Positions 44,250 through 55,530 of a DNA stretch of 64,000 bases are shown piece by piece (the stretch's first letter is position 1; the number at the start of each line of letters is the position of its first letter). The stretch comes from Amanita rubescens (lineage: Eukaryota; Basidiomycota; Agaricomycetes; Agaricales; Amanitaceae), in assembly GCA_015039365.1 (NCBI GenBank), contig WION01000098.1, forward strand, positions 62,001-126,000, written 5' to 3'. Made by a program: the position numbers and the translations under genes. The notes below the pieces were generated by a model. That model saw only the letters and a program-made list of their open reading frames with translations. It searched no databases and had not been told where the DNA came from.

Positions 44250-45459
44250 GTAATGCGTGCTTCTGTGAGTTTCCGAATATAAGCACATCTAGTTGATTGT
44301 GCCGTTGGATGAGCTAGACTTTGAGCTTGACTTGTCCTCCCGAGAGCAGGGGGTGCTGCTGGGATTCATCAGCTTGTCAATCGAGAAAGGACAATAAAAT
44401 TGGGATTACATGTGAGTTTTGCATGTGGGCCTCGAGAGGCCGTCGGGTATGATAAACATGGGGTAGTGCTGCGAGGATCACTGTCAGCGGAATGGTCAGA
44501 TTGGACAGGAAAAAAGCGAAGAGATCGGTATACCATCCGAGGGACTTGAAGCAATTGGATGCAAGAGGTTGGATTGTGACGTACGGAATCCCGTGCTCCG
44601 TCAAGAAGATCCAATATGAATTTCCTGACGTTTGTCGATGGGTTGTAATCGGGTGGGAATGTGGAATTGATAAAGGTTGGGGTCGGGTTTGGTTGGTGGA
44701 TGGACCAGGTGTGGATCAAGGATGTTGGCAGCCTGAATGAAGGACCTGAGGCCTGCGAACGACGGTCAGGATTGAAGGTATACAGAAAGGAATGAACACA
44801 CCTTCGTAAATGTTGGACCGACTCTGTCGTTTTCCACTCCGCCGTATGGCCTGAACAACCTGCATACCGCATCCTTCGCTTGCAATTGGTAGGACGCCAT
44901 GTAGTCAATACATTCATCACACGTCTATATTGTTGCGTCATTGACCTGTAGCATAGTGGACGTACCCACGTTGCCCAATGGAGAACTTATCCAAATATGT
45001 AGAGCTGGGCTTGAAAGCAAACCGGTTCCTGGCGTCTAAGTCTCGATGTTTGCTTGAGTGAGCCTCGGCGCGTAAAGATCCGGAAAGACCGCGACACAGC
45101 CACATGATCTCGCTCGCTATTTTTACCCGACGACTACTTGTTCGCCCGTATCGCGGCGGCATGTGATCATATCTGAAACTCTCGCTCGCTCGCAATGAAC
45201 CATCGATATATTCATACACGAGAGGCACCGATTATATTGTCCATACTAACACACGCGCGCTCGACTGCACCACTAAATGAAAGCCCACGTTTGGGTTTGG
45301 GCTACATTAGTTGTGTTCAACAAAACTCAGCAGGGTCGGGATCTCTGAGACCGTGAGAGCTGGTCCATTCGCATTCGCAATCCGGGCAAGATTGACTGCA
45401 AAGCGACTAACACCGACGTTATCATCCAAGAAAATCCTAGCATTATACCACGCAGATTG
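44250..45459. other. Region with weak coding traces
   Basis: On the minus strand near 44820-44900 a frame reads YMASYQLQAKDAVCRLFRPY, ends at a good GTGTGT donor and can resume after a CGCAG acceptor at 44755 (SGPSFRLPTSLIHTW). Further on, 44377-44604 encodes a hydrophobic stretch (LFAFFLSNLTIPLTVILAAL). These could belong to one small membrane protein, but the frames do not connect cleanly. Reported as unresolved. Confidence 0.3.
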
Positions 45460-46362
45460 TCAAGAAACTTCGCACTTGTAAAATTGAGTATTGGGGACCC
45501 TCCGGATGGCAAAAATCCTCTTCTGGGCTTCAACTCGGCCGTGAAGGGCTCTCTCATCTCTTGCCACAGGCTCAGCTGCAGTTCCAATAGGTGCCGGGCC
45601 CAGGCCAAGGAAGCGATTGTTAATTCTCAACTCGGAGCGGTCACCGTTCACCTCCGTGACTTTCCACTGCGAGCACAGTGAGAGCGATGTGCCTGCGGAC
45701 CAAGACCAATATCATACCTGCTGAAATAGGTTGCCGTTCCGGGATACCAGGCCCTGAACTAATGACACACGGAAAGGGGTCAGCGGTTGCAGCTGAACAG
45801 AGACAATATTTAATGTGTGCGTACCTGGGGTATTTAAAGTGTCATCCGCGAAGCCAAAGACGGTTCCTGTCTTGAAGTTTATGATCTTATAAACGCCATC
45901 TTGGATAGACAGCTGAGCACGCCTGTTGTTTTCCTCCTGAAGTCTTCTTTGCGCCACAAACCTTCATGCCTCAGCCAAATCCTCAGTCAGGGCGTTAGTC
46001 TCAGCTAGACGCAGAGCATCAACCGCTTGCGTAACCTCAGGCGCCAAAGCCTGAAGAGGAATAAGCATGCCGTCGGCTTGAAGGTCGAATACTCTATGCA
46101 GAAAGGAAGCGACGCTGCTGATTATTATTATCATCATTATCTTAACTCCTTGGTTCTGGAGCGTCCACCCTGCGTCATCTGCGATGGCTTTCCACTGTGT
46201 AAAGAGTGCCTCAGCATGTCTGCTAGCATACAAAGGCTCGTCTCCTACCTGTTGGTTTTGTCTGCCATGCGATCCCCAACCCCGGAGGGGTGACGCGAAC
46301 TCAAGGGCAGTGCGGGTCAAGTCGTTGTGGATCGTATAGACAGTGATGTGTACCAAAGGCAT
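45460..46362 (-). pseudogene. Beta-trefoil (ricin-B-like) protein gene with in-frame stop
   Basis: Exons 46362-45825, 45758-45718 and 45666-45460 close in frame over 262 codons. The C-terminal half reads GVYKIINFKTGTVFGFADDT, LVSRNGNLFQQWKVTEVNG and RINNRFLGLGP, a pattern typical of ricin-B-like or mycocypin-like beta-trefoil folds. The N-terminal half (TQWKAIADDAGWTL, LAPEVTQAVDALRLAETNAL) is helical and unrecognised. Codon 134 (45963-45961) is TGA inside an otherwise continuous frame (LTEDLAEA, stop, RFVAQRRLQEE), most simply CGA changed to TGA. A hydrophobic run VKIMMIIIISSVASFL near codon 85 is odd and could be an unspliced intron. So the gene is probably dead, unless the stop is an error or an unseen intron. 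Confidence 0.6.
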
Positions 46363-46483
46363 GTTGTCAGAGACTCGATTTCGAGAATGGGGAGGCGTAA
46401 AGAGATGGCAGGGTTATGTGTAAATTGGAAACGTCCCCGATCATTGACATTTTGATCACCTGGCAAGTGGGTCATGAGGCTGG

Positions 46484-46870
46484 CAAGATGCGTAGCGCAG
46501 CTTTTGGGGTGGTGTCACTTTTTTCATCGATAGTGCCTGAGGCCTGAGATACCATAGAAAATGGGAGCCGAATCAAGCTAAACAATCCCAAGACGCGGAC
46601 TCGCAAGAATATCGACCCGGAAAAGCTCCCAGCGAAGACATCATTACACGACTTCGTCAACGACAGAGATCTCGGCCGTGTTCTTGAGGAAGCGGCAACG
46701 AGCGGAGATGAAGAGCAAGATGCGTAGCGCAGCTTTTGGGTGGTGTCACTTTTTTTCATCGATAATGCCTATGGCCTGAGATACCATAGAAAATGGGAGC
46801 CGAATTAACCCAAACAATCCCAAGACGCGGAACTTGGGAAGCGGCAGCGAGCGGAGATGAAAGAGACAAG
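46484..46870. repeat. Direct repeat, about 230-bp unit
   Basis: The block GGCAAGATGCGTAGCGCAGC, GGTGGTGTCACTTTTTT, CATAGAAAATGGGAGCCGAA and AATCCCAAGACGCGGA at 46484 recurs at 46716 with few changes, and AGCGAGCGGAGATGAA-like ends occur at 46690 and 46845. Nothing else is seen from 46363 to 47314. Confidence 0.7.
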
Positions 46871-47314
46871 CTTCTAGAACCTTTACCGACAGAGCGGGTA
46901 GAATTTCGGCTGCGCGCGTAAGCTCATTGCATCACCAGGAGCGAGAAGCCACGGTGGTGGCAGACAAGGTGGCGATGTCATGGCGTTAGTTGTCATGTCG
47001 GAATATTACAACTTGTTACATACCTTGCTCCGCAAGGTTTCTCGGACCCCTATCAGCGGGGCCTATCTTAGATCTTATCTCGAATGAAAATTTTCGAACT
47101 CGCTTCCGCCATTCTCGTTTCCCCAATGGCGTTAGTGTCCTACGTCTTAGTGAAAATTTTCCTACATGTGTCCTGTGACCTCTGCCGTTACAACTCTTAC
47201 TTGGTCTCCGTTTCGTACTAGTGTGCGACATCTCAATTTTCAGACGAAACAATTGGAGAGCGTTTTCGAGTGCTCGTTGGGCCTCTGCTCATTTAGTGTG
47301 ATTTTGTTCAAGGA

Positions 47315-47803
47315 ATGCTTCCACCATGTAAATATCTAACGCTAACTGACAACTTAGGCGTTATCATTGTTCCGTCATCCAGTGTAATCGTACACGGTAA
47401 CATTACCTGCTACAACCAAATAACTATCAAGTTGGGTGTGTCTGCCGGATCATCAAATACATTTCTTTTGTCTGCATGGCTCTACAGAGACACTACGGGC
47501 ACAGGAGTGTTTCTTGAAGCCCGAAATTCTGGTAAAATATTCCATTTCTCCAGCAAGAATAGTTCGCGAAAAAATATTGGAATAATAGGTTTCGAAAACA
47601 TTTCTCAAGACATTTTGTTGACATTTCGCCTGTGGATTTGCCTAAAAAGGGAATTCCCCGGTTTCCACCCAAGCGAAATGTCCGACGAAATGTTTGAAAA
47701 ACTTCGCAATTTTCTTACACTAGTTCCCCTTATGAAATTTGGTATTTCAGCCAACCTTCATCAACATTTCTCCTCCCTGGAAACGTGCCCATGCCCGTGG
47801 TGA
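47315..47803 (+). other. Open frame of 162 codons, unrecognised
   Basis: An unbroken frame from ATG to TGA in a stretch that is more AT-rich than the surroundings. It begins MLPPCKYLTLTDNLG and includes SQDILLTFRLWICLKREF and SDEMFEKLRNFLTL. No signal peptide, no domain and no paralogue in the window. The neighbouring 46990-48240 has the same composition and many TGAAAATTTTCG-like pieces, so the region may be an old non-coding element. From 47804 to 48590 no gene is supported. Confidence 0.25.
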
Positions 47804-48590
47804 GATAAATCCAAAATTTGCCTTTGTTAAGCCAACCTGCACCGGTCGGCGTCCTGATGAAACAGGCTTAACTAAGACTTCTCCCATCTTCTCGCCAACA
47901 TTCGAAAATGGGCGGCCATGTTACAGTTAAAAGACAAAGCGGCAACTCGTAAAGGACTATTCATTGCAGGTAGAAAATAAGGAGTGATCACTCGATCACG
48001 ACTGTTCATTGTGAACCGATACTCATACATTCTAGATCTCCAATTAACCAACACACACAAATTGAACGTGATTCCGGCCGACGCTTATCTGGTATTGCAA
48101 AGTGCGGAAATGTTTCCCAATTTACATAAATCCATTTCAATTCCAAAATGGCCATGCCGTATATATTACCAACTTGAAAGGGCAGAACTAAAGAAGACAT
48201 TGTAATTTGTCGTTCCAGTCCCAATTAAGTGTTGAATATCATCTTGCAATAAAGGAACTGTTCGGTCCCCAAGATGGGAAAACAGAACAACTGGCAGATC
48301 TGGGGCGTAGATGAGGAATCAATTGATGTCCAGATGCGACGTATCTTGCTGGTGGAACGATATAAGATGGCCCCATCCACCGTAAGCTCTTCAGAGCAAC
48401 CACCTCTTCAAATACCAGCTCCTGTACGTCGTCTTCCATCCACCACTTTGCCATCGCACTAAAATTCCGTACTCGAAAGCTACATACCTTCGAGTGCTTA
48501 GCAATTTGTCGAGGTTCGTGGTGCACCCCGCTCGTCAAGTTATCCTCCCGTTGACTTTCGAGATGCTCACTCTTTCAACATTCACCCTAG

Positions 48591-49077
48591 ATGACCATTA
48601 AATTCGAGAACAAACTTGCCTCCCCCCTTCGCTTGATCCTTCCTAGCGGGAAGACTGTTGATTTGGGCGCTAATAGTACCAGCGAGGAGTATGCAGAATC
48701 CGGAATATACAAGTACGAGGATAAAGACGGGGGAAAAATCCTTTCCTTTGTCTATCCAAAAGAGAAACTTGAAACCCTAATAGCCGTCGTGACTGTGAGG
48801 GACCGCCGTACTCAATATGCAGTACGTTGATTCGATCATTTGCCCGTCTGCCACCATCACTAATGCAACGGTCCGCCTTTAGGGAACACTGACTATCTGG
48901 AATGATTCTAATGGGGTAGCCTGGGCAGGGTTACCTGGCCAAGGAGGAATCATCCGCCTCCCTATCCACACGGCAATATTCAGTAGGACCCCAGGAGTTT
49001 TCGCGGTCTGGACCGAAACTTTCGATGACAGGGCTTATTTCTCTGGGCGTTATGACATTGATGTTGTTATCCAATGA
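48591..49077 (+). CDS. Small two-exon cytosolic protein, unrecognised
   Basis: Exons 48591-48821 and 48883-49077, one 61-nt GTACGT...TTTAG intron in phase 0, 141 aa. The protein looks all-beta: MTIKFENKLASPLRLILPSG, then NSTSEEYAESGIYKY, LETLIAVVTVRD, and after the intron GTLTIWNDSNGVAWAG, HTAIFSRTPGVFAVWTETF and YFSGRYDIDVVIQ. No signal peptide and no cysteine. Size and strand pattern recall small fungal cytosolic beta-sandwich proteins such as lectins, but no sequence motif supports a specific family. Confidence 0.65.
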
Positions 49078-50306
49078 TCTCGTGAGTTTCATGTTTCATC
49101 TTGACCACCACCTGCCCCAACTCCGTTTTATTAGTTTTGAAGCAACTCAGAAAGAACAACAAATCGGCTATACTATTTTGGATTTTAGTACAGACGGTCT
49201 GGCCGGTTTTCATTCTCTTGTTTTTTCTTCTACCAGTGTCCTGTAACTTCATATGACTTCAATGTGGTTTTATTTCGTATGCGCTTCCTACAATCAAAGT
49301 GTCCCGTGTTTTTGCAAGTTTGAGTTTACAGAAATCGGCTTGCGCAACAAGGGAGCGCGAAATTGAACTACTCCAGCGGTCGGATTGGGCAAAGAGGTTT
49401 GATTCGGGTTTGAATTCGTCATTAACATTAGCAGATTCCCAGTAGTAGGAAGTTCAGTCCGGCGATTCGGTGACAGTTACCATCACTCGTCACAGCCGGC
49501 GAAATTTAAGAAATTCGCCCCCTTACCATAACGAGACGGAACGTCCGTGAAATTCTCTCTTCTAAAATGTTCCGTTGTCTCCGGTTGCTCCGACGATTCC
49601 GTGACACTGACAGTTTAATTTCTGTCACTAGCACAGCCGCAGCTTAACGGGATCCCTTTCCTGCGTCTCTCCTAAAACCAATCGTTTTCCGTGTGTTCTC
49701 CTTGCCCACGAGATCCGTGCTCTGGTTACAGCGCTCACATGGGATTCTTACGTCTATGGCCACTGCGCATGTCATTGTTGGTATGGTCTAATTATTTATC
49801 CACCTGCGTCCACACACACACGCCCTATCACGGCCACATGCTGCTCAACGGCCACAACTTGAAGCTGAAGTGGACGACATCCACGGACGGTTAGCGTCGT
49901 TCGCAAAGTTCGCAATTTTGCTTCCTTGTCTAGGGCAGACGTGAGCATGAGGAATAGGATCGAGTGCAGGTTCCGTAGGGTAGTGGTTGATTGGACGGAT
50001 AATCTTGGCATTCAGGACTATAGGCGACCGTTACGGTGAGGTGGTTGAGCTGGTAGAATCAATCGATCAAAGCACGAGAAGACTTACTTGGTCGCAATTG
50101 GGCGTGTAGCAATGCAGGATTATCTTGCTAGGGTGTCGGGGTGGCGATGCACCATGATGAGAGAGGAGTGAAGGGGCGGATCTGAAAATGAGACGCGCCC
50201 TCCTCGTATCAGAAACGCAAGAACAACTTAAGACGCTGCTCATCTGATACTAGGAGCTGCATAGTCGGCATGTGTAATGGTTGAGACCGTGTTGCAGACG
50301 CACGTT
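49078..50306. other. Intergenic
   Basis: No conserved frame, repeat or RNA recognised in about 1.2 kb. Confidence 0.4.
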
Positions 50307-50898
50307 ACTGCTGAACGAAGGTCGTTTTTCCAATTTCGGTGTCGTGGCGGAGGGACAGAAAAGCGGAAGTGCGAGCTGGAGCTCTATCTTCTGCGTAGGC
50401 ACGGCCCGGGAGCATGTCGTCTGGGTGGGGATTAAGAGCCAATAGACGTCCTACGTTCAGCATAGGCGCGGACTCGCAAGTCATCTAGGTTGCTGCTTGT
50501 GTTGTCAGCGACGGCGATTGAAGCGTTGAAGGGAGAGGCAGTGTTGGGCGGGCTGAGAGACATGTTCGTAGCAGCAGGGACCGAGCCTGATGGAAGTAAT
50601 GATGAGATGGCCGGTACTATGACGCGGACATAAACGAGGGTGTTCCAGACTGGTAAAGTTGGGAGAACCTGAGAGGCAGAATCGTCCCACATCCGGGGCA
50701 AAAGTTCGACGGAAGGGACGTTTTGCCATTGCTCAGGCAGGAAGAGTGTTGGGAGGTTGAAGACTGGCCGTAGCAGGCGCGGGCTGAGGGCGTCTTGCGT
50801 GCATACGACGGAAACGTGGTCGTGACGGTGTGCGGAGCCGAAACACGTTCAACTCGAATACAGAAATCCATAAAATACAAGTCAGAATATAGCAACAC
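50307..50898 (-). pseudogene. K3, third partial copy of the K gene
   Basis: Minus-strand NTLVYVRVIVPAISSLLPSG, NMSLSPPNTASPFNASIAV and DNTSSNLDDLRVRAYAERR match K2 at 43733-44242 closely, and the adjacent CGAAGGTCGTTTTTCCAATT block also matches 43615. A NFCPGCGTILPL frame near 50695 resembles a Cys-x2-Cys ribbon, but in K2 the corresponding sequence is out of frame. The last K module (IFHFIIDGG) is missing. Confidence 0.45.
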
Positions 50899-51064
50899 AA
50901 TATATCATAATATCGTCGTAAAACATCGTTTAGATCCAGTCCAAGGGTATGGAAGTACCAGACTACTGTAGTGTCGTTAGTAATAGATGTATGCGTATGC
51001 AGGTGAGAAGTCTTGAAAAACAAGCAAGCAAGGAACGATGTCGCCGGGGAAAGTACCTCGGCTC

Positions 51065-52441
51065 TCAGGCTGCAGAATTGCGAACGTCAGCGACCGCCAC
51101 TGTCAAGTGTTGGCGAGAACATTACCTTTGCTTGCCAGCTGGGCCTTGAGCTCCGCGAGCTGACGTTCCAAATCCTGCGCACGATGCTCCGCTTCCTCCT
51201 TCTGCTTTCTCTCTTCCTCCGCACGACGCTCCGACTCCTCGGCACGCTTCTTCTCTTCCTCCTTCTGCTTTCTCTCTTCTTCCGCACGACGTTGCGCTTC
51301 CTCCTTCTGCTTCTTCTCTTCTTGCCTTAAGCGCGCCTCTTCCTCCGCGCGCCTGTCTGACTCCTCCGCCTGCTTCTTAGCCACTTTTAAATGCTTGTTA
51401 TCCGGATGATTAATCAAATCATCAATCTGCAAAATTTCATTCACGTCAGGCGCCGAATAAAAAAGTAAAAAAAAAAAAACTTACCCTCTGATCAAAAGAG
51501 CGCCACATCGTATCAAACTTTCCCAACAACACCTCAAAATCAACCTCATCCCACAAATGACCCGTCGGCAACCCCCTCCAAGACCCTTGTTTCCCATTAA
51601 CCTGCATCGGCTTTCCCAAATGACGTTGTTTAAGCGCTTCCACAGCACAATAACAAAACCAATAACAATTCTTTTCAAAGAAATGATATTCCTTTGAATG
51701 ATCATTAATAGCACAAGCCAAAACGACCAATTTCGCAAGCGGTATCTGATTTTCGGGGGCAAACACGATACGTTCGACGAGTACCTGACTCTTTATCTCT
51801 TCCTTGCTTTTAGGCAGGTCGGGATCGAATAGGGTAACTTCGTCCACCGCGTTCTTTTTGAATTTTTTGGCTCTACCGTCGTTGACGGTTGTCGTCGCCG
51901 CGCCGTCTTGAGAATCTGAATCGGTGTTGCTTTGAGGAGGAGAAGTGGTGGGTCCGGTTTGTGAGCGGCTTCCTGAGCCACGTCCTCCTATGATGGCTTT
52001 TCCGAATGCTTTGGCGGAAGAGTCCTGTAACCGTCGTTCGATACGGAGGAAAACGGTTCCTCCATTGCCGTCGCTGAGATTGGCGATTAAATATTCGTGT
52101 CGGACTTTGGTGCTGTGGTCCTTGTAAGTGTTGATCTCCGTGACCTTCCAATGTTCGCGAGAGAGGCCGGCGTTTTTCGGCGTGGCGTAGAGTAAGCAGA
52201 GGTAGTCGCGGTAACTGTCGACGCGGTAGACGTTGTTGAGAGGTTTAAACTCTATGGATTGGAAATGGATAGATTTCGACGACATTCTGAGAAAACGGGC
52301 GATGGAAGTGAGAGTGTAGCGAAGACGGACGGATAAGGGGACTTTATATGAGACGCGAAGAGCGGATTTGCCGTAAGTGGGTGCCGGTTTTGTCGCCTGG
52401 GCCATATTGGAACTTTGTGCCACCGGCTGTTGTTCTGCCAT
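51065..52441 (-). CDS. H3, intact member of the H family
   Basis: Exons 52441-51485, 51426-51126 and 51069-51065 give 420 aa. Start MAEQQPVAQSSNMAQ, shared with H2; an upstream in-frame Met (52465) is ignored. The core keeps KEFKPLNNV, HWKVTEINTYKD, HEYLIANLSDG, RIERRLQDSS, then HFFEKNCYWFCYCAVEALK, so the His and Asn-Cys motifs seen in H2 are preserved. The coiled coil is longer than in H2, and its repeat has drifted to EEERKQKEEEKKRAEESERR. The final exon again supplies only GCC TGA. A run of 12 A/T next to the first donor is notable. H3 lies about 18 kb from H2, in the same orientation and with the same flank. Confidence 0.75.
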
Positions 52442-53620
52442 TATTTCATGTATCACAGAGAACACAGCCCAAGTTCCTTCCCGAAATGGTCAAGCAACGC
52501 GACGAACAATACGATCGTTGTGGAACAAGGATGACTGCATGAGAATACCCCGATAAGTTTACGGAACCCATATTTGGAGTGTTTACAGACCTCCGCCGCG
52601 TTTGTTCAACGTGCCACTTGACGAATCCGCAGCACAGCCGAATCGTGACTTGATTTGACGCGAGTTGAACGCTAGTTATGGAGTTTGGAGTACTAAGCGC
52701 CTTTGGCCCGGAACGGCAGTCGGCAAATCCAAGGTAAGGCTTGTTGATGATGACGGATTGGGACAAGGTTTGAACAGTTTCAATAATTGTTCGCGGAGTC
52801 GGTTTGGTTGATGTTCCTGGACACGCTAGTCTAAAATAAGCACCTGTACCTACCTAATCGGGTAAGTCGTTGATCCTCCGCTCATTTTGCTTCTGGATTA
52901 GGAAAGTCCTGGGGTGCACGCAGACGAGGTTTCTGTCAATCTGAGCACGAGTCATCGAGACGAGCATTTTACGGTGTGGAATGGGGTGGCGTACAATGTT
53001 CTGCGTAGAAATGTTTATTCGTGTAGGTCCATGTGCGCGCGGTTTGAGCTGGTTTGAGCTTGCCGTTTCAGGACCGTTTTCATAATGCTTGGACTGAACG
53101 AACAATGACTTCTTGAACGGGATGGAATTTGGGGTCGGATGTTTCTGGTTTTGTTTAATCCTCCGAAAATTCAGGAGCATCATGCACGACCCTCGGTCAT
53201 CAACGGAGAATTTTATTGAGGGCTGTGGGCATGTGGATAAATTTGGCAAGTTTGGTTCTTCCTTCCGGATCTGTTTGTGTGCGCCAACTCACACCTACAA
53301 GTTCACGGCAACGATTCGCTTCTTCACGAGTCACGTTAGAATTGACAGTAGCTCCAATTCTTGAGTCATCTGTGGTTCAGATAACAGCACATGTCGGGCG
53401 GAACGAGTTGGCGGTAAAATGCCTGACGATCTCGCCTGGAAATGGCCTCATTTTCTGCAGCCATAAGGAGCTCAATCGAATGACTCGCTGTCAGGTAGAC
53501 AAGCAAAATTTGATCCGTCTGGATGTCATTTTTTTGTTCTACTCTTATTACTCGAGCCCTGGATATGTGAGGATAAAGCGTAGCATTGGCAACGCAGCAA
53601 TTAGCATGAGAAACACCTTC
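52442..53620. repeat. Shared 5' flank of the H genes, copy 3
   Basis: Same ordered blocks as 25005-25963 and 34207-35560, ending near GGAGCTCAATCGAATGACTCGC and GTAGACAAGCAAAATTTGAT (compare 35350-35405). No gene in it. Confidence 0.7.
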
Positions 53621-53689
53621 GCTAGGTTCTTTTCCTCTTCATCCGCTTTCGTCGTCTTGAATGTGCGCGCCCACAATCGATGAATCGGG

Positions 53690-55530
53690 GGTGCGGTGAC
53701 TCTCGCCGTTTCGCATCCAGATTCCACCCACTTTCTTCCCCCCCTCATTTATCCTCATGTCTTCCTCTCCCTCACTGGCCTCGAACCACCCCAGCATCTG
53801 AGGCCTACACCCCAAAGCTCAACGGCCCGCGTATCGCCCCCAAGCGAGATCACGGCTCCCCCAATCCAATTGCAAGACATCTCTACTGCAGTCATCGCAC
53901 ACAGCTGCGACACTCCATCTCTAGTCCATGGTCGTCTGCGGCTAACCACCCCATCCATGGCCCAGGCTTCTACGACTCCCAGCTAGTCGTTGGCTCTCCA
54001 CCATGCGCCCCAGCACCAAATCCCACTGGCTCCCATCTGAGACATGAGCGCTCCAGTCCCTGCGCCCTCCCAAGTTCCGGAGACTGCTCAGTACGTGACT
54101 GCTTTTTTCTGTAATCTACGTTTACTAATTACGACCTCACCCACTCTTCACCTTTTCGCTTTCACACTCAGACTAAGGAATCGACCCTCACTTCCGTGAT
54201 CCAAGCGATACTGGCAACGGGTTGCAAACACCAGCTCCAGCCACGGAAAAGGAGATTTTTAGACCGTTTTTTGTATCTGGCATGAGCGGGATGAACATCG
54301 ATGGATGTGAACAGTGACACCCATTATCAAGGCAAGCCTCGTTAACACTTGCAACGTTTTTAATCCCATTTACCGTGACTTTCGCAGCGTCTTCCTTCAT
54401 CGGTTTCAGATTCCCAATTTCCGAGCCATTTTCCTGGCTCTCGAATGCATAATACGGGAATTTCGCTTTTTCAAACCGTAGAAATGAACATTTGTTAGAA
54501 TCGGCGGCTTTGGACTGCGCTCAAGTCAGTTCCGCATAAAAGGTAAGAAAGATTAAAGCTTTCTCTTGTATTTTACTGACCTATGAAAGGACACTAGATG
54601 GCTGGCAACCAGATCGAGCGTTTCCCCACCAATGTGACTTGGAGACCTAGAAAAATGACAAAAGCCAAGGCTAGCGGGGTGACGCCCCAAGAACGGCCTT
54701 TGAAAACGAAAGGCAGAGGGACTATCCTTCTTTTGCCTTTTCATTTTGAGCTCATACATGCGCTGGTGATTGAAGAAAAGTGAAAGTTGCACTACTCGCA
54801 CTATTCAGTCGGTTGCACAGCCACCGCCCACCAATCGGTGGCGTTGAACGTCCTTCTACTATTATTCATCACGCTGTCTACTAAACTTCAGTACCACATC
54901 CGGCTCTTTGTTACGAACTTCATGTTTCCAATGTACTACAATAGGTGGCACCATAGAAGTCAGCGGAATTGCGGAACTCCGCGACGGCTTCAATATTACC
55001 GATCGTTATTTACACTTGTTTGCCATGCCCACATTTGATGCTGGGCGCTGAGCGCTATCGCAGCTGCGCAAGGCGGCTCAGACTTTGCGTGCAGATGCTT
55101 CAACGCCGCGGAAAAACAAGAGGAACTCATTCCCGGATCAGAGTCGTCTAGCTCTGACAGCGACGTGGAAGTTGACCGACCTAGGCGAGCGTGGTCTCCC
55201 AGCGTACCCCTCCGAGATTCTTCTTCTCCAGATGAAGAACAAAATTATCATCGAGTCGTCGAATCGTCCCAGACGACTTTCAAGCCGACTCTGTACCACA
55301 ATATTTTTTGCACTTGTCTCAAGACGAGCTTTCTTCCGTTTTGAATCGTACTACCTGTGCGCAAGGAACTCGGGCGCGTATTTGCTTACCATTCTTGGAG
55401 GAACGGTTTCTTGGGGTTTCCGGGAAACCTCACCGCGTATATGCACCGAAATCATCTCCGCTTCAGGTTCTAGAGGCCGTTTCATCCAGAATTCAAGGTC
55501 TAGGAAACGTTTGCAAGGTGTTTTTGATTA
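53690..55530. repeat. Inverted duplication, right arm
   Basis: Reverse complement of 21126-23190. This arm runs into the GRC3 kinase domain on the plus strand, so it is probably nearer to the source arrangement. Both arms carry independent small insertions and deletions. Confidence 0.75.

Noticed and set aside
50620..50710. Zinc-ribbon-like CPGCGTILPL in K3, resembling an RNA polymerase I small-subunit N-terminus
   Set aside because: Only one Cys pair, a different frame from the best K frame, and not preserved in K2.
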